NCBI GenBank assembly: GCA_007858575.1
Contig: CP042279.1
Span: 1,488,001-1,552,000, forward strand
Origin: Streptomyces sp. WAC08241
GTDB lineage: Bacteria; Actinomycetota; Actinomycetes; Streptomycetales; Streptomycetaceae
DNA: 64,000 nucleotides
Direction of reading: 5' to 3'
Positions 34,855 through 58,544 of the stretch are shown here, piece after piece. The notes under the pieces are model-generated. The model saw only the letters and a program-made list of their open reading frames with translations. It made no database searches and was not told the origin of the DNA. The position numbers and the translations under genes were made by a program. Position 1 is the stretch's first letter. Every line of letters begins with the position of its first letter.

Positions 34855-35088
34855 GCTCAGGGAGGGCGGACCGGCGGCCGGACGGTCCGCGGTCCCGACG
34901 GAGGCGGGGGCGGCCTCGGGGACGGGTACGGAGGCGGGGACGGGAGGCGCGGTGAGGAGCGTCAGGTCGCCGCCCGCGAGGCCCCTGAGCACCTGAGCCC
35001 AGTCGGTCGGCACGTTCGATATGCCGACGACGGCGAACCGCGCGCCGCTTGGGTCGTGTGCGGTGCCGGAGAAGACCGGGTGCTCCAT
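34855..35088 (-). CDS. Unrecognised 78-codon ORF or N-terminal extension upstream of MarR
   Basis: I do not recognise this sequence. It starts at ATG 35088 with GAGGAA in front, reads MEHPVFSGTAHDPSG, ARFAVVGISNVPTDWAQVLRG and a Pro/Ala-rich tail, then runs into the MarR frame without a stop. Either it is an N-terminal extension of the regulator, or a small separate protein whose stop was lost through a frame error. The segment VPTDWAQVLRG faintly recalls the VPxGWxxVxxG part of MbtH proteins, but the conserved NxEGQxSLWP part is absent, so I do not call it MbtH. Confidence 0.35.
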
Positions 35089-35100
35089 CGCTGTTCCTCG

Positions 35101-35154
35101 CTGTCCACGTGCCGTGCGGGCGGCTCGCTGTCCACGTGCCGTACGGGCGGCCCG
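35101..35154. repeat. 27-bp direct tandem repeat, two copies
   Basis: CTGTCCACGTGCCG plus 13 further bases, at 35101-35127 and 35128-35154, identical at 25 of 27 positions. It lies between the ORF start at 35088 and the palindrome at 35177. Each copy contains the 6-bp palindrome CACGTG. Confidence 0.85.
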
Positions 35155-35176
35155 AACCGCCGTACGGACCAAGGGG

Positions 35177-35195
35177 TTGGGTTTGACTAACCCAA
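35177..35195. promoter_or_regulatory. Perfect palindrome, probable MarR operator
   Basis: TTGGGTTTGACTAACCCAA has 7-bp arms (TTGGGTT/AACCCAA) around a 5-bp spacer. It differs from the iron boxes in core sequence and lies just upstream of the MarR gene, the usual place for an autoregulatory site. Confidence 0.72.
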
Positions 35196-35277
35196 TGTCA
35201 CCCCGGTGTACCGGCCCGCCCCGGGACCGTCCGGGGCGGACCGGTGTTCTCGGTGACCTGCCGTCAGGGACGGGCGG

Positions 35278-36210
35278 TCAGATAGCCCCCATGGAGGTGA
35301 AGTACTCCGTGGCGGGCAGTTCCCGGCCGTCCTCGGTCCGGACGCGGGTGATCGCGAGGCCGTGGTTGCGGCCGGTGCGGGCGTCGGCGCCGGCGACGAT
35401 CACCACGCCCTCGCCCTCCCGGTAGAAGATCCGCCCGGGAGTGCCGCCGTAGCGGCCCTCGGAGACGACGGCGGAGACGACTTCGAGGCGCGCGCCCCGG
35501 TGGAAGGTGAAGGCGCTGGGGTACGGCGCGGACTGGGCGCGCACCAGGCGCTCCAGGACCTCGGCGGGCCAGGTCCAGTCGATCCGGACGTCCTCCTCGG
35601 CCCGCTTGTGGAAGAAGGTGGCCTGCGACCGGTCCTGCGGGGTGAACTCCGTGTGTCCCGAGGCGATCAGGTCGAGCGCGCCGACGGTGACCGGGGCGAT
35701 GAGGTCGACGGTCTTGTGGAAGAGGTCGGTGGCGGTGTCCTCCGGTCCGACCGCGACCGCCCGCTGCAGGACGATGTCGCCGGCGTCGAGGACCTCGTCC
35801 ATCAGGTGCGCGGTGACGCCGACTTCGGTCTCGCCGTTGATGAGCGCCCAGATCAGGGGCGAGAATCCGGCGTACTTGGGCAGCAGCGAGTCGTGGACGT
35901 TCAGCGTGCCGTGCCGGGGCAGCGTGTAGACGCGCGGCGGGATCCAGGTGCGCCAGTTGTTGGCGACGATGATGTCCGGGTCGGCCTCCTTGAGGAGCCG
36001 GAACAGCTCCTCGTCGTCGGGCCGGTTGCGGATGACGACGGGAACGCCGTGCGCCTCGGCCAGATCGGCGACGGAGTCGCTCCAGATCTTCTCGTAGGCG
36101 TGCTCGCTCTTCGGGTGGGTCACCACCGTCACGACGTCGTGCTCGGAGTCCAGGAGCGCCTGCAGGGTGCGATGGCCCCAGGTCTGATAGCCGAACATGA
36201 CGACCCGCAT
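35278..36210 (-). CDS. N-formyltransferase (hydroxyornithine-formylating type)
   Basis: About 310 residues and uninterrupted. The N-terminal folate-dependent formyltransferase domain shows MFGYQTWGHRTLQALL, the Asn-containing IIVANNWRTW, and HDSLLPKYAGFSPLIWALINGE, the SLLPxxxG loop of the family, followed by DAGDIVLQ with the catalytic Asp. A smaller C-terminal domain follows (RIDWTWPAEVLERLVRAQSAPYPSAF). It uses 10-formyltetrahydrofolate. Relatives next to ornithine monooxygenase genes (CchA of coelichelin) formylate N5-hydroxyornithine, and the divergent neighbour here is exactly that monooxygenase. ATG 36210 has GGAGGAA upstream. An iron box lies 42 bases from the start. Methionyl-tRNA formyltransferase is less likely given the context. 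Confidence 0.93.
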   Translation of the reverse strand: MRVVMFGYQTWGHRTLQALLDSEHDVVTVVTHPKSEHAYEKIWSDSVADLAEAHGVPVVIRNRPDDEELFRLLKEADPDIIVANNWRTWIPPRVYTLPRHGTLNVHDSLLPKYAGFSPLIWALINGETEVGVTAHLMDEVLDAGDIVLQRAVAVGPEDTATDLFHKTVDLIAPVTVGALDLIASGHTEFTPQDRSQATFFHKRAEEDVRIDWTWPAEVLERLVRAQSAPYPSAFTFHRGARLEVVSAVVSEGRYGGTPGRIFYREGEGVVIVAGADARTGRNHGLAITRVRTEDGRELPATEYFTSMGAI

Positions 36211-36251
36211 GGGCAAGTTCCTCCTCGGGAGAGTGGTGGATCGCTCGCAAG

Positions 36252-36270
36252 TAAAGCAAGGCTAACCTAA
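36252..36270. promoter_or_regulatory. Iron box upstream of formyltransferase
   Basis: TAAAGCAAGGCTAACCTAA, 15 of 19 consensus matches, with a strong right half-site. It lies 42 bases before the formyltransferase start. Confidence 0.82.
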
Positions 36271-36353
36271 GGATGCAACGAGGCGAATGTACCGGCCAGT
36301 TGGCCGGCGGAGGGGGTTGGTGTCCGATTCGTCCCGTCGACAGCCCGGCCAGA

Positions 36354-36372
36354 TCAGGTTAGCTTTACCTAA
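36354..36372. promoter_or_regulatory. Iron box upstream of ornithine monooxygenase
   Basis: TCAGGTTAGCTTTACCTAA, about 15 of 19 consensus matches, 101 bases before the monooxygenase ATG. With the box at 36252 it gives each divergent transcript its own operator. Confidence 0.82.
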
Positions 36373-36473
36373 GTTCGGTCGGCGGTGCCGCGGTGTCGTC
36401 GTGTCCGGACTCCGCCGTTCCCCACGCCTGACAGCACGCCTGACAGGCGGCTGTCCCGCACGATGGGAGTGAC

Positions 36474-37826
36474 ATGTCTCAGGCTCTTCCTGACGACGCA
36501 CCGCTGATCCACGACCTCATAGGAATCGGCTTCGGGCCGTCCAACGTGGCCATGGCGATCGCGCTCAGCGAGCACAACGCGAGCGTCGGAAGAGAGGACG
36601 CGGTCACCGCCCACTTCTTCGAGCGGCAGCCCGGTTTCGGCTGGCACCGCGGCATGCTCATCGACGACGCCACCATGCAGGTCTCCTTCCTCAAGGACCT
36701 GGTGACCCTGCGCAACCCGAGCAGCGAGTACACCTTCCTGCGCTACCTGCAGAGCAAGGGCCGGCTGATCGACTTCGTCAACCACAAGAACCTCTTCCCG
36801 CTGCGCGTCGAGTTCCACGACTACTTCGAGTGGGCGGCGGCCAAGGTCGACGACATGGTCTCCTACGGCCACGAGGTCGTCTCCGTGGAGCCCGTCGTCC
36901 GCGACGGCGTGATCGAGTACCTGGACGTGACGGCCCGCTCCGGCACCGAGACCGTGGTCCACCGGGCCCGCAACCTCGTCGTCGGCACCGGACTGCGCCC
37001 GCTCATGCCCGAGGGCGTCGAGCGCGGCGACCGCGTCTGGCACAACTCCGAGCTGCTCGCCAGGGTCGACGGCCTGGAGGGCACCGACCCCGCCCGCTTC
37101 GTCGTCGTCGGCGCCGGCCAGAGCGCCGCCGAGAACGTCGCCTACCTCCACCGCCGCTTCCCGGACGCGGAGGTCTGCGCCGTCTTCTCGCGCTACGGCT
37201 ACAGCCCCGCCGACGACAGCGGCTTCGCCAACCGCATCTTCGACCCCGCGGCGGTCGACGACTACTACACGGCGCCCGACGCCGTCAAGCGCAAGCTGAT
37301 GGAGTACCACGGCAACACCAACTACTCCGTGGTCGACATCGACCTCATCGACGACCTCTACCGGCAGGCGTACCAGGAGAAGGTCCTCGGCACCGAGCGG
37401 CTGCGCTTCATCAACGTCTCCCGCCTCACCGGGGTCGAGGAGCACCCGGACGGCGTCCGCGCCACCGTCGCCAACCTCGTCACCGGCGAGGACAGCGTCC
37501 TCGACGCCGACATCGTGGTCTTCGCCACCGGCTACCTCCAGGCCGACGGCCTCGGCCTCCTCGGCGAGGTCGCGGACCGCTGCCGCCGCGACGAGCAGGG
37601 CCGCGTCCGCGTCGAGCGCGACTACCGCGTCGCCACCGAACCCGAACTGCGCTGCGGCATCTACCTCCAGGGCGGCACCGAGCACACCCACGGCATCACG
37701 TCGTCGCTGCTCTCCAACACCGCGATCAGGGTCGGCGAGATCCTGGAGTCGATCCTCGAACGGGGACCGGAGGACTCCTCCCACCCGGTCCGCCCGATCG
37801 CCGGCGGCATCGGCACGGGCCGCTAG
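36474..37826 (+). CDS. L-ornithine N5-monooxygenase
   Basis: 450 residues, uninterrupted, the normal size for this family. FAD site GIGFGPSNVAMA near residue 17; substrate-side FLKDLVTLRNPSSEYTF; NADPH site FVVVGAGQSAAENV near residue 207; and the C-terminal FATGYLQADGLGLL. It hydroxylates the side-chain nitrogen of L-ornithine using NADPH and O2, the first committed step of hydroxamate siderophores (CchB, PvdA, SidA family). ATG 36474 has GGGAG upstream. It is probably the first gene of a transcript running through the lipoprotein (37996) and NRPS-3 (39176), since no other promoter-like site or iron box is seen between them. Its product would feed the N5-hydroxyornithine-coded domain of NRPS-3 and, after formylation, other modules. 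Confidence 0.96.
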   Translation: MSQALPDDAPLIHDLIGIGFGPSNVAMAIALSEHNASVGREDAVTAHFFERQPGFGWHRGMLIDDATMQVSFLKDLVTLRNPSSEYTFLRYLQSKGRLIDFVNHKNLFPLRVEFHDYFEWAAAKVDDMVSYGHEVVSVEPVVRDGVIEYLDVTARSGTETVVHRARNLVVGTGLRPLMPEGVERGDRVWHNSELLARVDGLEGTDPARFVVVGAGQSAAENVAYLHRRFPDAEVCAVFSRYGYSPADDSGFANRIFDPAAVDDYYTAPDAVKRKLMEYHGNTNYSVVDIDLIDDLYRQAYQEKVLGTERLRFINVSRLTGVEEHPDGVRATVANLVTGEDSVLDADIVVFATGYLQADGLGLLGEVADRCRRDEQGRVRVERDYRVATEPELRCGIYLQGGTEHTHGITSSLLSNTAIRVGEILESILERGPEDSSHPVRPIAGGIGTGR

Positions 37827-37995
37827 CGCCTGTCCTCCGGCGCGGACCGGACCGGTCGTACGGGCTTCGGGCCGGACCGGTCGTACGGCCCCGGACGGCC
37901 CCTCGGCTCCACCCCCACACCGCCCCGCACCGTCGCCGGCGCCTCGTGCCGGACGTGCGCGGCAGCACCGTGAAGTCCCCGTGAAAGGAACACAC

Positions 37996-39046
37996 GTGTC
38001 CACTGGTACACGCCCCGCCCTGGCGCGGTTCGCCAGAAACGTCCCTCGCGTGGCCGTCGCCGCCGTCGCCGCGCTCGCTCTGGCCGCCTGTGGGAGCGGC
38101 ACGGAGAAGAGCGAGGGCGCCCTCGGGCGAGCCGGGCGCGAGCACGTCGTCGGCCGGAGCCTTCCCGGTGACCGTCGAGCACAAGTACGGCAGCACGACG
38201 ATCGACGCCGAGCCGAAGAAGGTCGTCACGCTCGGCCTCTCCGACCAGGACGCGGTGCTCGCCCTGGGCGTCAAGCCGGTGGGCTCGGTGGACTGGTTCA
38301 AGGAGAAGCCGTACGGCAAGTGGCCGTGGACCAAGGACAAGTGGGGCTCGACCCCGCCGCAGATCGTCGGTGAGCGCGACGAGTACAACATCGAGAAGAT
38401 CGCGGCGCTGAAGCCGGACCTGATCGTCGCCCAGTACTCGGGCATGAAGAAGGAGCAGTACGACACCCTCTCCAAGATCGCCAAGGTCGTCGCCCAGCCC
38501 AAGGAGCACCCCGACTACGGCGCCCCCTGGCAGGTCATGACCCGTCAGATCGGCAAGGCCCTCGGCAAGGGCCCCGAGACCGAGAAGCTGATCACCGACG
38601 TCGACGCCCGCTTCAAGGCCGTCCGGGACAAGCACCCCGAGTGGGCCGGCAAGACCCTGACCGTGGCCGACAGCTTCGAGGCCGGCAAGTACTCGGCCTT
38701 CACCAGGACCGACCCCAAGGCGATCTTCTTCTCCGAACTCGGCTTCACGCTCAAGCCCGAGATCGACGCCCTCGCCAAGCCGGGCTGGAACGTGGCCGAG
38801 CTCAGCGCCGAGAAGCTGAACGTGCTCGACGCCGACCGCCTCGTCTGGGTCACCTCCAGCACCGAGGCCAACGACCGCATCAAGGCCGAGCCGCTCTACA
38901 AGAAGCTGAAGGTCAACCAGGAGAAGCGCGACCTGTTCGTGCCCTACCAGGACCCGGACATCGGCGCCGCCTTCTCCTTCAACACGGTCCTCTCGATCCC
39001 CTACGCGATCGACGAGATCGAGCCGCTCCTGACGGCCGTCAAGTAA
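37996..39046 (+). CDS. Siderophore-binding lipoprotein (orphan, beside NRPS-3)
   Basis: About 350 residues. GTG 37996 has AAAGGAA upstream. Signal peptide with RFARNVPRVAVAAVAALAL and lipobox LAAC, then a Ser/Gly-rich linker containing a frame break near 38125. The mature part shows VTVEHKYGSTTIDAEPKKVV, the Trp-rich DWFKEKPYGKWPWTKDKW, IEKIAALKPDLIVAQYSGM and VADSFEAGKYSAF, as in binding proteins for hydroxamate siderophores beside coelichelin-type clusters. No permease or ATPase adjoins it; the permease/ATPase set at 57472-60472 lacks a binding protein, so the two probably work together (inference). It lies between the monooxygenase and NRPS-3 genes. Confidence 0.92.
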
Positions 39047-39175
39047 CCGACGGCCGCCGCTCGCCCCTCCGCCCGTCCGTCGCCGGCCCGTCCTCCGGCC
39101 GACGGGCGGGCGGAGGCGAACGGGCCGCCCCGCTCCACCCCACCGACGCACCACCAGGAAAGGCACTCTCGAACG

Positions 39176-53482
<14,307 letters not shown>

Positions 53483-53564
53483 CCGCCGGCCCGTACGGGG
53501 AGACCCACCGGACCGACCCGCGCCCGGCGGGCCTGGCGGCCGGGCGGGGCTGAGACCCGAACGC

Positions 53565-53599
53565 GTGAGGGCCCCTCCCGGGTGGGAGAGGGCCCTCAC
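53565..53599. terminator. Hairpin terminator between NRPS-3 and the ABC exporter
   Basis: GTGAGGGCCC pairs exactly with GGGCCCTCAC, and an inner CTCCC/GGGAG pair extends the stem with one bulged A. It is placed between convergent genes, so it probably stops both transcripts. Confidence 0.8.
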
Positions 53600-53610
53600 C
53601 TGCTTCTCCG

Positions 53611-55528
53611 TCAGTCGCTCACGGCCGCCGGCTCGCGGCGGTTGTCCGACCACGCCGACCACAGCTCGGCGTAGTGCCCGCCCGCCGCGACCAGTTCGTC
53701 GTGGGTGCCGGTCTCGACGACCCGGCCGCCGTCGAGGACGACGATCCGGTCCGCCGTGGCGGCCTGCGGCAGCCGGTGGGCCACCATCAGGCCCGTACGG
53801 CCCTCCAGGCGCGCAGCGCGGCGGTCTCCAGGACCCGGGCGCCGGCGCTGCCCGCGTCGGCGGTCGCCTCGTCGAGGAGGGCGACGGGCGCGTCCGTGAG
53901 GACGAGCCGGGCCAGGGCGAGGTGCTGGGCCTGGGTGACCGTGAGCCGGTGGCCGCCCTCGCCCACGACCGTCGCGAGACCTTCGGGGAGCGCGTCGGCC
54001 CACTCCAGGGCGCCGACGTGGTCCAGGGCCGCGCGCAGCTCCTCATCCGTGGCCCCGGGCCGGGCCAGACGCAGGTCCTCGGCGAGGGAACCGGAGAAGA
54101 CGTGGACCTCCTGGCTGATCAGGGTGACGGCCCGCCGCACCCCGGCGGGACCCAGCTCGCGGCTGTCCACCCCGCCCAGGGCGATCGTGCCGGCCGCCGG
54201 CTCGTGGACGCCCGCGATCAGCTTGGCGAGCGTGGTCTTGCCCGCCGCTGGCGCCCACCAGGGCGACGCGCTCGCCGCACCGCACGTCGAGGTCGACCCC
54301 GTGGAGCACCGGGTGGCCGTCCACGTAGGCGTGGCCGAGCCCCGTCACCTTGACCGAGCCGTCCACGGGCGCGGCGGGCCGCCCTCGGGCTCCCGCTCGG
54401 CCGGCAGGCTCGACACGCCGACGAGCCGGGCGAGGCTCGCCCCGGCGGACTGGGCGTCGTCGATGAGGAAGAGCGCGGCGTTGATCGGGTTGAACAGGCC
54501 GTGGAAGTAGAGCGCCGCCGCCGTGGCCGTACCGATGCTCACCGACCCGGCGTCGACAAGGAGGAAGCCGGTGACGAGGATCGAGGCCATGCCGAGGAAC
54601 TCGGCGGCGTTCAGACGGGAGAAGAAGCCGGAGACCAGGCGCATGCCGCTCGCCGCGAGGTCGACGGCCGCCCCCGACCGCTTCTCCAGCAGGCCGGCGT
54701 GGCGGTCGGTCAGGCGGAACGCCCGTACGGTGCGGACGCCCCCGACGCTGTCGAGCAACTGGTGCTGGAGGGCGCCGGTCGCCACCCGGTGCTCGGCGTA
54801 GATCCGCGCGGCGCGCGGGATGTACCAGCGCACGGTCAGGACGTGCACCGGGACGGCGACGAGGACGGCGAGCAGGAAGCGCCAGTCGAGGACGGTCAGG
54901 CCCACCAAGGTCAGGACGATGGTGAGGAAGGCGTTCGCGAACTCGGGCAGCGCCTGCCGGACCGCCCGCGCGATCAGCGTGACGTCGCCCGTCACCCGGG
55001 CGGTCAGGTCGCCCGAACCGGCCTTCTCGACCCGTTCGAGCGGCAGCCGCAGCGCCCGCGCGATGAACCGCTCCCGCAGGTCCGCCAGGACCGTCTCGCC
55101 GAGCCGGGCCACCAGCGACTTGCCGACGGCGGTCGCCACGCCCCGGGCCACGGCCACCGCGAGGAGCAGCGCCATCGGCACGGTCAGCGCGGCCGTGCCG
55201 CTGCGGTCGACGACCAGGTCCACGATCCGGCCGAGCAGCGGGCGGTCAGCAGTCCGACGCCGGTGCCGGCCACCAGGACGGTCAGCGAGGTCGCGGCGAG
55301 CAGCCGGTGGCGGCGCAGCAGCCCGCGGACCACGGAGAGGGTCTGCGCACCGGACGCGGTGGGCAGGAGGGCCCGCTCGGGCGCGCCGGTCGCGGGCACG
55401 CTGTCGGGCGTGCCGGTCCCGGTGGGCGCGGACGCGCTGTCGGGCGTGCCGGATCCGCTCATCGTCCGTCCTTCGTCCTCGTCCTTCACGCCGGGGCCCG
55501 GCGCGGTCGCGTCGGGGCCGGCCGTCAT
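53611..55528 (-). CDS. ABC exporter half, subunit B (intact Walker A, degenerate signature)
   Basis: About 640 residues: a Ser/Thr/Pro-rich N-terminal stretch ([17 protein letters not shown]), an exporter-type membrane domain ([57 protein letters not shown]) and an ATPase domain. Walker A is readable as [12 protein letters not shown] across a frame break near 54245, and Walker B is [10 protein letters not shown]. The signature motif reads LTVTQ instead of LSGGQ. The H-loop is VAHRL. The start at 55528 overlaps the stop of subunit A (ATGA), so both are made together. They should form a heterodimer with a single competent ATP site (see subunit A). Likely role: export of the hydroxamate siderophore, or iron-siderophore handling like IrtAB; direction cannot be proven from sequence. 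Breaks also lie near 55245, 54385 and 53800. Confidence 0.85.
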
Positions 55529-57215
55529 GCCAGCACCGCCGAGCGGTACGTCTCGTGGGAGGCGACCAGCTCCGGGTGGCTGCCTCGGCCGTCACCCTCC
55601 CCCGTCGAGCACCACCACGACGTCGGTCCCCGCGAGCAGGGCCGGGCTGGTGGTGACCAGGAGGGTGGTGCGGCCCCGGCGCAGCTCCCGCAGCCGGGCG
55701 GCGATGCGCGCCTCGGTGACCGTGTCGACGGCCGTGGTCGGGTCGTGGACGACCAGGACCGGAGGGTCGGCGGCCAGGGCGCGGGCGAGCGCGACCCGCT
55801 GGCGCTGGCCGCCGGAGAGCGAGCGGCCCCGCTCGGCGAGGACGGTGTGCACGCCGTCGGGCAGCGCCTCGGCCACGTCGTCCGCGGCGGCGGCGGCGAG
55901 CGCGGGACCGACGTCCGTCGCCCCGTCGCCCGCCCCGGCCCGTACGTTGGCGAGGAGGCTGTCCTCGAACAGGTCGGCGTCGTGGTGGGCGACCAGGACC
56001 GCTCGGCGGGCCTCGCCGGGGTCGAGGTCGGACAGCGGGACGCCGTCGAGCTCCACGCTCCCCCGGCGGGCTCCCGTTCGCGGCCCAGGCAGAGCAGCAG
56101 GTCGTTCGCGGCGGCCGGGTCCCGGGCGACCACGCCGACGACGCTGCCGGGCGCCACGTCGAGGTCGAGACCGCGCAGCGCGCCGTGGGTCAGGCCCCGC
56201 AGCCGCAGCCGTCCGGCGACGGGGAGGGGAGTGGCCGTCCCGGCGGCGACGGCCGGGGGCGAGGCGAGCACCTCGGCGATCCGGTCGGCCGAGGCACGGG
56301 CCTGGGCGAACTCGCCGTTCACGTAGGTGAGGAGCTGGAAGGGCCCCAGGAGGTACTGGGCGAGGCCGACGGCCGCCACCAGATCGCCCACGCTGATCGT
56401 GCCGCGCATCGCCAGATGGGCGCCGACCAGGCCGATCACCGCGATGAAGACGCCCGTCAGGGCGAGGATGGCCCCGTCGTGCCAGGCCCGGCTGTTCGCC
56501 GCCCGCAGCGCCGAGGCCAGCGAGCTCCGGCTGGTCTCCCGGTACCGGGCCACCGCCGCGCCCTCGGCGCCGATCCCCTTCAGGACGCGCAGCCCGGCCA
56601 CCAGGTCGGCGGCGACCCCCGACGCGTGGGCGGCGTGCTCCTGCTCGGCCTCGCTGCGCGCTCCAGCGGGCGGCTGATGAGGTGGCCGATCCACAGCAGG
56701 GGCGGCACGCCGAGGAGGACGAGCAGGCCGAGCGGGACGGAGGTGCGCAGCAGGGCCACCGCGCTGACGGCGAGTCCGGTGAGCGCGGACAGCGCGTACG
56801 GCAGGGCGGAGGCGACCGAGCCGACCCGGCGGGCGTCGCCGGTCGCGACGGCGGTCAGCGCGCCCGGGAGCCGGCCGGTGTCGGCGCCGCCCCTCGGGTC
56901 GAGCACCCGGGCGGCGAGGTCCTGCCGGATCCGGTGCGCGGCGCTCTCGCCCGCCCCCTCGGCGAACCGGGCGGAGATCCGGTAGCAGGTGGAGAGGACG
57001 AGGAAGAGCACGGCGAGGACGAGCAGCCAGCGCAGCAGCGCCCCGGCGGACCCGGTCCCCACCGCCTCGTCGATGGTCAGGCCGATGACGACCGGCACGA
57101 GGGCCTCGCACGCCTGGTGGGCCATGGCGAGGAGCGACGCCCCGCCGACCCGGCGGCGCTGGTCGCCGAGCGCTCTGCGGAGGACGTGGCCTCCCGTTGG
57201 TCCTCCAGCGGGCAT
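55525..57215 (-). CDS. ABC exporter half, subunit A (degenerate Walker A, intact signature)
   Basis: About 563 residues. The membrane domain begins LGDQRRRVGGASLLAMAHQACEAL and contains RVLDPRGGADTGRLPGALTAVATGD and VLKGIGAEGAAVARYRE, the pattern of exporter-type (type IV) ABC proteins. In the ATPase domain the Walker A loop is GVVARDPAAANDLL, with no GK(S/T). The signature LSGGQRQR is intact, and Walker B reads VLVVHDPTTAVD, lacking the normal Asp-Glu pair. ATG 57215 has GGAGG upstream, and an iron box lies 28 bases before it. Its LSGGQ would complete the ATP site formed by the intact Walker A/B of subunit B. Breaks are near 56665, 56070 and 55595. Together with subunit B it follows NRPS-3 convergently. 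Confidence 0.85.
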
Positions 57216-57242
57216 GCGGAGCCTCCACGAAGCAAGGGATGG

Positions 57243-57261
57243 TTAGGTAAGGCTAGCTTAA
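57243..57261. promoter_or_regulatory. Iron box upstream of ABC exporter operon
   Basis: TTAGGTAAGGCTAGCTTAA, about 16 of 19 consensus matches, 28 bases before the subunit A start. Confidence 0.9.
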
Positions 57262-57358
57262 TGAGGGAGACTGCCAAGGGGCCCGGCGGGACGCCGCAGG
57301 GTGCCGGGGGTGCACGCGCTCCCACCGGCCCGGAGGCCGCGTTGACCCGTCGGGGCGA

Positions 57359-57377
57359 TGCGGTTAGGCTCACCTAA
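57359..57377. promoter_or_regulatory. Iron box upstream of uptake system C
   Basis: TGCGGTTAGGCTCACCTAA, about 16 of 19 consensus matches, 95 bases before the permease start and divergent from the exporter operon. Confidence 0.9.
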
Positions 57378-57471
57378 GTTGACCTGTTCGGCACGTCAAG
57401 TCACGTGCGGCGCACCCGCCTTGGGTCCACGGCCGGACGGGTGCGCGAACCGCCGTCAGGGGGAGTGGCCG

Positions 57472-58544
57472 TTGTCCGCCGACATCCAGACGGCGTCCGG
57501 AGGGAAGACCGGCGGCCCCGGCGGGCCCACCGCGCCCCCCGTGCGCCCGGCCACCGTCGCCCTGCGCGGCCTGGGCCTCTCGTGACGCTCGGAGCGCTGC
57601 TCCTCGTCTCCCTGCTCAGCGTCTGGGTGGGCACCCGGGGATCCCCTTCGCCTCCACCTGGGAACTGCTGTGGCACCCCGACGGCTCCGAGGCCTCCGTC
57701 ATCGTCCACGACTACCGCGTCCCCCGCACCCTCCTCGGCCTCCTGGTCGGCGTGGCGCTCGGCCTGTCGGGCGCGCTCATGCAGGCCCTGACGCGCAATC
57801 CGCTCGCCGACCCCGGACTGCTCGGCGTGAACCTGGGCGCCTCCGCCGGCGTCGTCGTGGCCATCGCCTTCCTGGGCGTGGGCTCGCCCTCGGCTACGTC
57901 TGGTTCGCCCTCGCCGGGGCCGCCGCCGCGTCGGTCGGCGTCCACCTCCTCGGCTCCTCCGGCCGGAAGCTCGCCACCCCCGACCGGCTCGTCGTCGCCG
58001 GAGCGGCCGTCACCGCCGTCCTCTACGCCTTCAACTGGGGCGTGCTGCTGTTCGACCCGGAGGCCTTCGACCAGTTCCGCTTCTGGACGGTGGGCTCCCT
58101 CGCCGGCCGCTACCAGGACGTCGTCCTCCTGATCCTGCCGTTCGTCGCCACCGGCCTGGTCGTCGCGCTCCTCCTCGCCCCCTCCCTCAACGCCCTCGCC
58201 ATGGGCGACCAGATGGGCCGCGCCCTCGGCGTGAACGTCGGCCGCACCCGGCTCCTCGCCGCCCTCGCCGTGATGCTGCTGTGCGGGGCCGCCACCGCCG
58301 CCGCCGGACCGATCGGCTTCGTGGGCCTGGCCGTGCCGCACATCGCCCGCTTCGTCGTCGGCCCCGACCAGCGCTGGGTCCTCACGTACTCGACGCTCCT
58401 CGCGCCCGTCCTGCTCATCGGGTCGGACGTCCTCGGCCGCGTCCTCGGCGCCCCCGGCGAGGTGCAGGTCGGCATCGTCACCGCGTTCATCGGCGCCCCC
58501 TGTTCATCGCGCTCTGCCGCCGACGGAAGCTGGTCATGCTGTGA
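57472..58544 (+). CDS. Ferric-siderophore ABC permease (FecCD family), system C, subunit 1
   Basis: About 357 residues. A hydrophilic N-terminal stretch of about 35 residues (SADIQTASGGKTGGP) precedes the first helix. Conserved blocks: RVPRTLLGLLVGVALGLSGALMQ, LTRNPLADPGLLGVNLGAS, FWTVGSLAGRYQDV, MGRALGVNVGRTR and AAGPIGFVGLAVPHIARFVVG. Start taken at TTG 57472, with GGGGGAGTGG just upstream; no ATG is in frame nearby. The stop overlaps the next permease start by four bases. Breaks are near 57582, 57640, 57885 and 58498. It is the first gene of permease, permease, ATPase (57472-60472). Confidence 0.92.

Noticed and set aside
34855..35088. A second MbtH-like protein
   Set aside because: Only a weak VPxxWxxVxxG resemblance; the conserved NxEGQxSLWP and C-terminal DxRP segments are missing.
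35177..35195. Palindrome considered as another iron box
   Set aside because: Its arms are TTGGGTT/AACCCAA around a 5-bp spacer, lacking the TTAGGTTAGG core, so it fits a different regulator better.
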